From an uncultured Prevotellaceae bacterium (GTDB lineage: Bacteria; Bacteroidota; Bacteroidia; Bacteroidales; Bacteroidaceae), in assembly GCA_937910905.1 (NCBI GenBank), contig CALEPV010000008.1, positions 1 to 26,661 on the forward strand: DNA of 26,661 nt, written 5' to 3'. Each line of letters opens with the position of its first letter. Within the stretch, counting starts at the first letter, position 1. This document shows positions 8,789-16,503 of this stretch, piece by piece. Under the pieces are notes generated by a model that did no database searches, had not been told where the DNA came from, and saw only the letters and a program-made list of their open reading frames with translations. Position numbers and translations under genes: made by a program.

Positions 8789-10090
8789 ATGAATAAACCT
8801 GACCTTTCCTTTTGGAAACTGTGGAACCTCAGCTTCGGTTTCTTTGGCGTACAGATTGCATATGCCCTGCAGAGCGGCAATGTGTCACGCATTTTCCGCA
8901 CCCTCGGTGCCGACCCGCACTCACTGAGCTTCTTCTGGATACTGCCCCCGCTGATGGGTATGCTCGTCCAGCCGCTGGTGGGGACCCTTAGCGACCGCAC
9001 ATGGACACGCTGGGGGCGACGCATACCTTACCTCTTCGTCGGTGCTGCCATGGCAGTGGCTGTGATGTGTCTGCTGCCCAATGCAGGTTCGCTGGGCATG
9101 ACAGTAAGCATGGCACTGATATTCGGAGTCATAGCCCTGATGCTGCTCGACACCAGTATCAACATGGCCATGCAGCCATTCAAGATGCTGGTGGGCGATA
9201 TGGTCAATGAGAAGCAGAAGGCGAAAGCCTACAGCATACAGTCGTTCCTGTGCAATGCCGGCTCGGTGGTAGGCTTCGTGTTCCCATTCTTCTTCACATG
9301 GATTGGTTTGCAGAACACAGCGCCCGACGGCGTAGTGCCCGACTCGGTGATATGGTCGTTCTACGTAGGTGCTGCCATACTGATACTATGCGTAGTCTAC
9401 ACCACCATCAAGGTCAAGGAGTGGCCGCCGGCAGAGTACAGGCAGTACAACCCTGTGGCCGAGGAGAAAGAGGACAGCGCCAACTGGCTCACCCTGCTGC
9501 GCAATGCGCCTACCACATTCTGGAAGGTGGGCCTGGTGCAGTTCTTCTGCTGGTCAGCCTTCCTGTACATGTGGACATACGTAGTCGATGCCGTGTCGGA
9601 GACCGTATGGGGCACCATCGACCCCACCAGCGCCGACTATCAGGAGGCAGCAAACTGGACGGGCATACTATATGCCATCCAAGCCTTGGGCAGTGTTGCT
9701 TGGGCAGCACTGTTGCCACGCTTCCGCAACGCCAAGATGGCCTACGCCGTGAGCCTTGTGCTGGGTGGCATAGGCTTCGCCCTAATACCATTCATGCCCG
9801 ACAAGTACATGATGATAGTCCCCTTCCTGCTCATCGGTTGCGGCTGGGCCGCCATGCTGGCCATGCCGTTCACCTTCGTAACCAATGCCCTGCAGGGCTA
9901 CGGCCACATGGGTGCATACTTAGGACTGTTCAACAGCACCATCTGCCTGCCACAGATTGTGGCTGCGCTCTGCGGTGGCCTGCTGCTCCACATGGTGGGC
10001 GGACATCAGAGCACAATGATGATTGTGGCTGGCGTGCTGCTCTGCTGCGGCGCGCTGTCAGTGAGCTTTATTAAATCCAACAAGCTATGA
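8789..10090 (+). CDS. MFS sugar transporter (GPH/SLC45-like), probably maltose/maltodextrin
   Basis: An inner-membrane permease of about 12 hydrophobic segments and 433 residues. The signature loop after the second helix reads GTLSDRTWTRWGRRIPYLF (65-83), typical of the major facilitator group that includes sucrose and maltose transporters (GPH/SLC45 type). The long insertion-poor N-terminus FWKLWNLSFGFFGVQIAYALQ fits that family. It follows lacI by 28 bases and its stop overlaps the start of the glucanotransferase gene (ATGA), so the two are translationally coupled. This context suggests import of maltose or short maltodextrins from the periplasm to the cytoplasm, where the GH77 enzyme acts. 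Exact substrate is inferred. Confidence 0.88.
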   Translation: MNKPDLSFWKLWNLSFGFFGVQIAYALQSGNVSRIFRTLGADPHSLSFFWILPPLMGMLVQPLVGTLSDRTWTRWGRRIPYLFVGAAMAVAVMCLLPNAGSLGMTVSMALIFGVIALMLLDTSINMAMQPFKMLVGDMVNEKQKAKAYSIQSFLCNAGSVVGFVFPFFFTWIGLQNTAPDGVVPDSVIWSFYVGAAILILCVVYTTIKVKEWPPAEYRQYNPVAEEKEDSANWLTLLRNAPTTFWKVGLVQFFCWSAFLYMWTYVVDAVSETVWGTIDPTSADYQEAANWTGILYAIQALGSVAWAALLPRFRNAKMAYAVSLVLGGIGFALIPFMPDKYMMIVPFLLIGCGWAAMLAMPFTFVTNALQGYGHMGAYLGLFNSTICLPQIVAALCGGLLLHMVGGHQSTMMIVAGVLLCCGALSVSFIKSNKL

Positions 10091-12165
10091 ATATACACTT
10101 TGATATTGAGTACCGTACAGTGTACGGTGAGGACCTGTTGCTGAACTGCGTGCAGCCAGGCGGCGACATAGTGTCCTACCCTATGTATACCACAGATGGT
10201 ATCACATGGCAATGCGGCATCAACACAGAACTTCCTATACATTATTATTATAGTGTGCAGGAGCACGGAACAGTGAAGCGCAGCGAATGGGTGCTGTCGC
10301 CGCACAAGCTCACGGAGGCAGGCTGCGAGAAAGAGGAAGTCGGACAAGAAGGCGGCGAGGAAGAAGGAGGCGGGAAAGAGGAAGGCTGCGGACAAACCGC
10401 GGCCCACTGGACTGCTGAGAACGGGGCTGCTGGGAGCTGCGATGCAGATAGAGGGCTATTGACGGTCCACGATAGCTGGCAGGACTGCCCAGAGGACTTC
10501 CGCATAGCCGGTACGCTGGTGCCGGTGTTCTCACTGCGCAGTGCCAGCAGCTTCGGTGTGGGCGATTTTGGCGACCTCAAGGAGATGGTTCGCTGGGCTG
10601 CCTCCACAGACCAGCACCTGCTACAGATACTGCCCATCAACGACACCTCTGCCACCGGCACATGGCGCGACTCCTACCCTTACTCCTGCATCAGCGTGTT
10701 TGCGCTGCACCCGCAATACATCGACCTGCGCCAGCTGCCGCAGCTGCACAACAAGAATGACCGCGAGCGCTTCGAAGCCATACGTAAGGAGCTGAATGCG
10801 CTACCACAAATAGACTATGAGCGCGTCAACACCACCAAGCTGGATTATCTGAGGTCGCTCTTTGAGCAGAACGGCAAGACCGTGATGCGCAGCAAGGACT
10901 TCAAGCTGTTCGTGAAAGAGAACGAGGAGTGGTTGGAGGCATACAGGCCCGCCACCGCCCAAGGGGACACACCACAATTTTGGCAGTACGTGCAGTACCT
11001 GCTGGCGCAGCAGATGCGTGCCGTGCACGAGGAGGCTCAACGTCTGGGCGTGCTGCTGAAGGGCGACATACCCATAGGTGTGAGCCGTATGGGGTGCGAT
11101 GTGAAGCAATACCCCAACCTCTTCAACATGAACGGCCAGGCTGGTGCGCCACCCGACGACTTTGCCGAGGATGGCCAGAACTGGGGATTCCCGACATACA
11201 ACTGGGACGAGATGCTGAAGGACGGATGCCAGTGGTGGGTACGCCGCTTCCGCTCCATGGCCAAGTACTTCGACGCCTACCGCATAGACCACGTGCTGGG
11301 TTTCTTCCGTATTTGGGAGATACCCGTGCCTGAGAAGAGCGGCCTGCTGGGTCAGTTCTCCCCCGCCCTACCTCTGTCGCGGGATGAGATACTGCAGACC
11401 GGAGTGAGCGAGGGTGCGCTGAGCGACCTGTTCCTGCCCGACCATCGCAACCCCGAACTGTATCATCCACGCATATCGGCACAGAAGACCACAGCTTTCT
11501 CGCGGCTGAGCAACAACGAGCAGCAGGCCTTCAACCGCCTGTACGACAACTTCTTCTACCACCGGCACAACCAGTTCTGGTATGATGAGGCGATGAAGAA
11601 GCTGCCACGCCTGGTAGGAGCCACACGTATGCTGTGCTGCGCCGAGGACCTGGGCATGGTGCCTGCCTGCGTGCAGTGGGTGATGGACAGACTGGAGATA
11701 CTGAGCCTCGAGCTGGAGTCGATGCCGAAAGAGCCTTGGACGCGCTTCGGCCATGTAGAGAATAATCCGCGCCGCAGCGTGGCTACCATCAGCAGCCACG
11801 ACACCCCGACGCTACGCATGTGGTGGGACGAGGACGAGGAACGCACACATGACTACTACAACAACATACTGCATCACGATGGTCCCGCTCCGCACCCGCT
11901 GTCGGGCGAGCTGGCCGCAGAGATTATCTCCCGCCACCTCAACTGCCCTTCGATGCTGTGCGTGATTAGCATACAGGACTGGCTGGCCATGGACGAGCAG
12001 TTGCGCCTACCCGATGCCAACGCCGAGCGCGTCAATATCCCCGCTAATCCCGAACACTACTGGCGCTACCGTATGCACATCAACATCGAGGACCTGATGC
12101 ATGCCACCGAGCTGAACGAGCATATCAAGACGATGATTGTATCGGGGAGGAGGAATCCACTGTAA
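10087..12165 (+). CDS. malQ: 4-alpha-glucanotransferase (GH77) with one CBM20 domain
   Basis: Cytoplasmic amylomaltase that transfers alpha-1,4-glucan segments between maltooligosaccharides. The 692-residue protein opens with a CBM20-like domain (about 1-75, ending KRSEW), then a Glu/Gly-rich low-complexity stretch (78-122), then the GH77 domain from DFRIAGTLVPVFSLRS (137). Catalytic residues fit the family: nucleophile Asp401 in RIDH, acid/base Glu520 in CAEDLG, and Asp572 in SSHDT. The acceptor-loop region NMNGQAGAPPDDFAEDGQNWG (347-367) is intact. Bacteroidales homologues I know are nearly 900 residues with two CBM20 domains; here the second appears missing and HDSWQDCPE joins directly to the catalytic domain. 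The start overlaps the transporter gene by four bases. Confidence 0.93.
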   Translation: MNIHFDIEYRTVYGEDLLLNCVQPGGDIVSYPMYTTDGITWQCGINTELPIHYYYSVQEHGTVKRSEWVLSPHKLTEAGCEKEEVGQEGGEEEGGGKEEGCGQTAAHWTAENGAAGSCDADRGLLTVHDSWQDCPEDFRIAGTLVPVFSLRSASSFGVGDFGDLKEMVRWAASTDQHLLQILPINDTSATGTWRDSYPYSCISVFALHPQYIDLRQLPQLHNKNDRERFEAIRKELNALPQIDYERVNTTKLDYLRSLFEQNGKTVMRSKDFKLFVKENEEWLEAYRPATAQGDTPQFWQYVQYLLAQQMRAVHEEAQRLGVLLKGDIPIGVSRMGCDVKQYPNLFNMNGQAGAPPDDFAEDGQNWGFPTYNWDEMLKDGCQWWVRRFRSMAKYFDAYRIDHVLGFFRIWEIPVPEKSGLLGQFSPALPLSRDEILQTGVSEGALSDLFLPDHRNPELYHPRISAQKTTAFSRLSNNEQQAFNRLYDNFFYHRHNQFWYDEAMKKLPRLVGATRMLCCAEDLGMVPACVQWVMDRLEILSLELESMPKEPWTRFGHVENNPRRSVATISSHDTPTLRMWWDEDEERTHDYYNNILHHDGPAPHPLSGELAAEIISRHLNCPSMLCVISIQDWLAMDEQLRLPDANAERVNIPANPEHYWRYRMHINIEDLMHATELNEHIKTMIVSGRRNPL
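10314..10455 (+). repeat. purine-rich low-complexity insert inside malQ
   Basis: This stretch is dominated by GAG, GAA and GGN codons and encodes Glu/Gly-rich sequence at residues 78-122 of the glucanotransferase. In the next frame the same DNA reads as a Lys/Arg/Ala-rich peptide. It sits where CBM20 should run from its SEW strand to the final beta strand, so it appears to be an expanded loop. No stop or frame break is present. Confidence 0.7.
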
Positions 12166-12182
12166 TCTCTCATTACTTTAAC

Positions 12183-14414
12183 ATGAAACACACACTTCTA
12201 CTTGCATTCATTGCCCTGTGCTGCGCTTTCGCCAAGGCACAGACAGTCAGCAGCCCCAACGGTGCCGTGCAACTGACATTCAGTCTGGACGGCACGCGCC
12301 CACAGTACAGCGTGAACTACAAAGGGAAGGCTGTGGTGCTGCCATCACACTTGGGACTGGAGCTGGCCCGCGACAAGCATGCCTCACGCGGCATGGAGGA
12401 GCAGGACCTGATGGACGGCTTCGAGGTGGCCGGCTCCGAGACATCTACCTTCGACGAGACATGGGAACCCGTATGGGGCGAGACACGCACCATACGCAAC
12501 CACTATAATGAGCTGGCGGTGACGCTGAGGCAGCAAGTCCCCTATAATCCCCGCACTATCATCATCCGCTTCCGCGTCTATGACGATGGTGTGGGCTTCC
12601 GCTACGAGTTCCCCGCACAGCCGGAACTGGTGTACTTCCTAATTCAGGACGAGCGCACGGAGTTCCGCATGGCGGGTGACCACACAGCCTGGTGGCTGCC
12701 TGGCGACTACGACACACAGGAGCAGGCCACGCAGGAGTCGCGCTTGTCGGAGATCCGTTCACGCTTCCACGATGCCGTCAACTGGGGCAACTCGTCGGTA
12801 GCCGTGTTCTCGGAGACTGGTGTGCAGACATCGCTGCAGATGCGCACCGACGATGGCTTGTACATCAACCTGCATGAGGCTGCATGTATCGACTATGCCA
12901 CCATGCACCTCGAGCTTGTGGACAACCAGACCACAGCGCTCACCACACAGCTGGCCGGTACATCCAATGCCTACACGCCTAACCCGGCAGCATCGCGCTA
13001 CCCGCTGCCAGCACCGATGACATTCATCAGCCACCTGACGCCCGACGCCACTGGCCTGAAGGGTGCCATGCAGACGCCGTGCCAGTCGCCGTGGCGCACC
13101 ATCATCGTGTCCGACGATGCACGCGACATGCTGTCGTCCAACCTCATACTGAACCTCAACGAGCCCTGCGCGCTGGATGATGTGTCGTGGATTCACCCCA
13201 CGAAGTACTGCGGCGTGTGGTGGGAGATGATTGTCGGCAAGAGCAACTGGCACTACACCGACGACCAGCCCAGCGTGAAGCTTTCAACTTTCAACTATCA
13301 GCAGTCCACTCCCCACGGACGCCACGCAGCCAACAACGAGAAGGTGCGCCGCTACATCGACTTCGCCGCAGCCAACGGACTAGACCAAGTGCTGGTCGAG
13401 GGCTGGAACGTAGGCTGGGAGGACTGGGCCAACATGTGGAAGCGCGATGTGTTCGACTTCGTGACGCCCTACCCCGACTTCGATATCGAGGCACTTAACC
13501 AGTATGCCCACTCCAAGGGTGTGAAGCTTATGATGCACCACGAGACCAGCAGTAGCACACAGAACTACGAGCGGCACATGGAAGAGGCCTACCAGCTGAT
13601 GAACCGCTACGGCTACGATGCCGTGAAGAGCGGCTACGTGGGCGACATCATACCACGCGGCGACCACCACTACTCGCAGTCGATGAACAACCACTACCTC
13701 TACTGCATACAAGAAGCGGCCAAGCACCATATCATGGTCAACGCACACGAGGCTGTACGCCCGACAGGTCTGTGCCGCACCTACCCCAACCTCGTGGGCA
13801 ACGAGAGTGCACGCGGCACAGAGTACGAGGCCTTCGGTGGCAGTAACCCCGACCACACTTGCATACTTCCGTTCACCCGTCTGCAGGGCGGCCCGATGGA
13901 CTACACGCCGGGCATACTGGAGACGCAGCTCAGCACCTGGAGCCAGAACACCAGCTACGTGCACACCACTGTGTGCGGCCAGCTAGCATTGTATGTGACT
14001 ATGTACTCGCCGCTACAGATGGCTGCCGACCTGCCTGAACACTATGAGCGCGAGGACCTGGCACCAGCCTTCCAGTTCATCCGCGACGTGGCTGTCGACT
14101 GGGACGACAGCCGCTATCTGGAGGCCGAGCCAGCCGACTACATCACCGTGGCACGCAAGGCCAAGGGCACGGACAACTGGTTCATTGGCGGCAAGTGCGA
14201 CGAGAACCCGCGCACAGCCATTGTGAAGCTGGACTTCCTCGACCCCGGTGCCAAGTACGACTGCACCATCTACACCGATGCCAAGAACGCGCACTACCGC
14301 GACAACCCGAAAGCATACACCATCACGCACCGCACCGTCCGTCGCACCGACACCCTCAAGATCAAGGAGGCCGCAGGCGGTGGCTTCGCCGTCTCGCTCA
14401 AGAAAGTGCAATAG
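12183..14414 (+). CDS. susB: SusB-like alpha-glucosidase, glycoside hydrolase family 97
   Basis: Periplasmic enzyme that cleaves glucose from maltooligosaccharides by inversion. The 743-residue protein has a signal peptide (cleavage near AKAQ, residue 20), an N-terminal beta-sandwich (to about 290), a TIM barrel with KYCGVWWEM and LVEGWNVGWEDW, and a C-terminal beta domain. Catalytic and calcium-linked acids of B. thetaiotaomicron SusB (Glu439, Glu508, Glu532) correspond to Glu454 (MHHE), Glu523 (NAHE) and Glu547 (RGTE), all offset by exactly 15, which indicates the inverting subtype. Residues 367-375 are encoded by a TTTCAAC tandem (13282-13295), a small repeat intrusion in the barrel-entry loop. 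It is the last gene of the plus-strand run, 17 bases after malQ. Confidence 0.96.
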   Translation: MKHTLLLAFIALCCAFAKAQTVSSPNGAVQLTFSLDGTRPQYSVNYKGKAVVLPSHLGLELARDKHASRGMEEQDLMDGFEVAGSETSTFDETWEPVWGETRTIRNHYNELAVTLRQQVPYNPRTIIIRFRVYDDGVGFRYEFPAQPELVYFLIQDERTEFRMAGDHTAWWLPGDYDTQEQATQESRLSEIRSRFHDAVNWGNSSVAVFSETGVQTSLQMRTDDGLYINLHEAACIDYATMHLELVDNQTTALTTQLAGTSNAYTPNPAASRYPLPAPMTFISHLTPDATGLKGAMQTPCQSPWRTIIVSDDARDMLSSNLILNLNEPCALDDVSWIHPTKYCGVWWEMIVGKSNWHYTDDQPSVKLSTFNYQQSTPHGRHAANNEKVRRYIDFAAANGLDQVLVEGWNVGWEDWANMWKRDVFDFVTPYPDFDIEALNQYAHSKGVKLMMHHETSSSTQNYERHMEEAYQLMNRYGYDAVKSGYVGDIIPRGDHHYSQSMNNHYLYCIQEAAKHHIMVNAHEAVRPTGLCRTYPNLVGNESARGTEYEAFGGSNPDHTCILPFTRLQGGPMDYTPGILETQLSTWSQNTSYVHTTVCGQLALYVTMYSPLQMAADLPEHYEREDLAPAFQFIRDVAVDWDDSRYLEAEPADYITVARKAKGTDNWFIGGKCDENPRTAIVKLDFLDPGAKYDCTIYTDAKNAHYRDNPKAYTITHRTVRRTDTLKIKEAAGGGFAVSLKKVQ

Positions 14415-14447
14415 GCATCCTGCATTCGCCCATCTCCTTCAAGCGCC

Positions 14448-14483
14448 GCACCGCGCCGCAGTTGATGACTGCTGGCGCGGTGC
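14448..14483. terminator. strong bidirectional hairpin between susB and inositol synthase gene
   Basis: GCACCGCGCC (14448-14457) pairs with GGCGCGGTGC (14474-14483). The inner GCAGT (14458-14462) pairs with ACTGC (14468-14472) around TGATG, leaving one bulged T, so 15 base pairs form in total. It lies between two convergent genes, 33 bases after the susB stop, and could stop transcription from both sides, though no U-tract follows. A 31-bp dispersed repeat starts 7 bases later. Confidence 0.65.
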
Positions 14484-14489
14484 TCGTCG

Positions 14490-14520
14490 TAGTGATGATT
14501 AAATAATAAGTTGGGACGAT
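14490..14520. repeat. 31-bp dispersed repeat, copy A
   Basis: This 31-base sequence, beginning TAGTGATGATTAAATAATAA and ending GTTGGGACGAT, is identical to 25513-25543, about 11 kb away. Identity stops sharply at both ends. Here it lies between susB and the inositol synthase gene, both of which end towards it. Its nature is unknown; it could be the end of a mobile element or a conserved gene-end element. Confidence 0.85.
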
Positions 14521-14551
14521 ATTCTGCGATGAAGCGCAGCGGGTATTGCAC

Positions 14552-15880
14552 TTAGTCGATCTCCTCGTCGGCCTCGTAGCCCCCCATCTCGCGAATCGCG
14601 TTCTTCAGCATCGTGTACTGCTGATAGAGGTGGTTAACCGCCTCCTCGCCCTGAGTATAGTCGTGCATCGGGCTCTTGAGGAAGAACGAGAGGAAGCGCT
14701 GAGTACCGTAGCGCCCCGCACGGGCAGCGAGGTCGCTCAGCAGACACAGGTCAAGGCACAGAGGAGCAGCCAGTATGGAGTCGCGGCAGAGGAAGTTGAT
14801 CTTGATTTGCATTGGGTAGCCCATCCAACCGAAGATGTCGATGTTGTCCCAGCCCTCCTTGTTGTCGTTGCGCGGGGGATAGTAGTTGATGCGCACCTTG
14901 TGGTAGTACTGTGTGTCCTCGTCGTTGCCGTGGCCATAGAGGTCGGGCTGCACGTCGGGCTTTAGGATGGTCTCCAGTGTGCTAAGCTTGCTGACCTCCT
15001 TGGTGCGGAAGTTTGCCGGCTCATCGAGCACAAGACCGTCGCGGTTGCCCAGGATGTTCGTTGAGAACCAACCGCTCAGGCCCAGGCAGCGTGTGCCCAC
15101 GATAGGAGCGAAGCCGCTCTTGACCAGTGTCTGGCCCGTCTTGAAGTCCTTGCCCGCGATAGGCATCTTCGTTTTCTCTGCCAGCTCCCACATTGCAGGG
15201 AAGTCCACGGTGGTGTTAGGAGCACCCATGATGAACGGTGCGCCCTCCATCAAAGCTGCGTAGGCATAGCACATGGACGGAGCGATGTGCTCGCGGTCAT
15301 CGGCCTTCATTGCAGCCTCAAGGTCAGCCAGATGGTAGTGCACCCTCTCGTCAACCGGTACATATATCTCGGTCGAAGCAGCCCAGAGCACCACGATACG
15401 TGCGCAGCCCTTCTTTGCCTTGAACTGGCGGATATCCTCGCGCAGAGCCTCCACCATCTCCCAGCGCGTGATGTCACCCTTGGTATTCGTGCCGTCCAGA
15501 CGCTTTGCGTAGTTCTTGTCGAAGGCTGCGCGCATAGGCACAATCTGCTCCAGCTCGTCGCGTACCGGCTCTATGTCCTTCTCCTTCAGCACCTCAGCGT
15601 ACATTGCCGACTGGTATGCATTCTGCGGGTACACATCCCATGTACCGAACACGATGTCGTCAAGCTTGGCCAATGGCACGATATCGGCATAGTGCAGATA
15701 CCTCTTTTCGGCACCGCGCCCCACGCGTATCTTGTCGTACTGTGTCATTGAACCGACAGGCTTGGCCAGCCCCTTGCGGGTCATCAGCACACCTGTCATA
15801 AACGTTGTGGCAACAGCTCCGTTGCCCACAACCATAATGCCCAGCTTACTATTAGCGGGCTTCACATTACTTTGTGGCAT
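14552..15880 (-). CDS. ino1: inositol-3-phosphate synthase (MIPS)
   Basis: Converts glucose 6-phosphate to myo-inositol 3-phosphate in an NAD-dependent cyclisation, the entry step to inositol lipids. The 442-residue protein has a Rossmann nucleotide site at IMVVGNGAVATTF (15-27), a lysine-bearing active-site segment IAGKDFKTGQTLVKS (241-255), and the C-terminal catalytic stretch with WDNIDIFGWMG and IKINFLCRDS typical of the synthase family. Two acidic residues end the protein. A good promoter precedes it (15930-15961), so it can be transcribed apart from the upstream lipid genes, 162 bases away. In Bacteroides, inositol-lipid clusters contain this enzyme with a CDP-alcohol phosphatidyltransferase, matching the genes upstream here. 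Confidence 0.93.
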   Translation of the reverse strand: MPQSNVKPANSKLGIMVVGNGAVATTFMTGVLMTRKGLAKPVGSMTQYDKIRVGRGAEKRYLHYADIVPLAKLDDIVFGTWDVYPQNAYQSAMYAEVLKEKDIEPVRDELEQIVPMRAAFDKNYAKRLDGTNTKGDITRWEMVEALREDIRQFKAKKGCARIVVLWAASTEIYVPVDERVHYHLADLEAAMKADDREHIAPSMCYAYAALMEGAPFIMGAPNTTVDFPAMWELAEKTKMPIAGKDFKTGQTLVKSGFAPIVGTRCLGLSGWFSTNILGNRDGLVLDEPANFRTKEVSKLSTLETILKPDVQPDLYGHGNDEDTQYYHKVRINYYPPRNDNKEGWDNIDIFGWMGYPMQIKINFLCRDSILAAPLCLDLCLLSDLAARAGRYGTQRFLSFFLKSPMHDYTQGEEAVNHLYQQYTMLKNAIREMGGYEADEEID

Positions 15881-15929
15881 TTGATTGATTGTTTTCTTAT
15901 GTAGTATGTTTAGTCAATATACACGAGTG

Positions 15930-15961
15930 CAAAATTAGAGCAATTCCGCTAATTCGTCAAA
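15930..15961 (-). promoter_or_regulatory. promoter of the inositol synthase gene
   Basis: On the minus strand TTTG (15958-15961) and TAATTTTG (15930-15937) are separated by 20 bases, an excellent match to the Bacteroidota TTTG/TAnnTTTG promoter. The start codon lies 49 bases downstream. The rest of this 162-base gap shows no clear terminator for the upstream operon. Confidence 0.75.
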
Positions 15962-16042
15962 GAAACATTGATTTATCTCAAGCTATTAGCCCTTTAGCCG
16001 ACGTTTGAAGCATCAAAAGCGACTTTTCGAACATGCCTGCAA

Positions 16043-16501
16043 TCAGAATTTTCGGAGGACCAGGGTGGTATCGGCACGGTTGAGCGTCAAGTGCTCATTG
16101 GTCAGACGGACCACCCTGAAGCGTGCCGAAGTGGTGTGTATACCCCATGCGGCCATCAGCCCGTCGGCCAGTTCGACGGTAGTGACAGGTTCGTCGTCGT
16201 CGGCCGCCGTGCGGTGCAGCGACAGGTGTCGAAAGCGGTCGAAGAACAGCGAGTCGCCGCTGTGCTGGAACGCCGAGTACAGCCGGTAGTTGGCATGATT
16301 CCACTGCGACGTGTGCAGCTGGAACGATATGTATGTGTGTTCAGCCTTCGTGTCGACAACTCCGGCCGGTGTCTCAACGGACATCAGCTGCCACATACCG
16401 TCCAGCGGGCCGTTGATGGGCGTCTTGTCACACGATGTCAGCACAAGCATCCATGCTGCCACAAGCGTTGTAAGGCAAAATCTTTGTGTAGTGTGTTGCA
16501 T
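16043..16501 (-). CDS. small lipocalin-like lipoprotein
   Basis: A 152-residue predicted lipoprotein with signal peptide and lipobox VLTSC (Cys24). After the Cys comes NGPLDGMWQLMSVETPAG, a pattern common at the start of lipocalin-like domains in Bacteroidales lipoproteins (GxWqL), followed by alternating beta-strand segments and a final LTLNRADTTLVLRKF strand. The start is fixed by the signal peptide: it lies two bases after the stop of the Wzi-like gene, so an apparent longer reading frame overlapping that gene is not real. It is the last gene of the long lipid operon. Function unknown; a role in binding or moving a lipid or glycan at the outer membrane is a guess from fold and context. Confidence 0.8.
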   Translation of the reverse strand: MQHTTQRFCLTTLVAAWMLVLTSCDKTPINGPLDGMWQLMSVETPAGVVDTKAEHTYISFQLHTSQWNHANYRLYSAFQHSGDSLFFDRFRHLSLHRTAADDDEPVTTVELADGLMAAWGIHTTSARFRVVRLTNEHLTLNRADTTLVLRKF

Positions 16502-16503
16502 CG

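Noticed and set aside
10314..10455. Frameshift in malQ
   Set aside because: The frame continues to a normal CBM20 end motif and catalytic domain with no stop; only the composition is odd. The next frame ends in a stop after the insert.
13279..13300. Insertion breaking susB
   Set aside because: The TTTCAAC tandem keeps the frame, and all three catalytic Glu match reference spacing, so the enzyme should be active.
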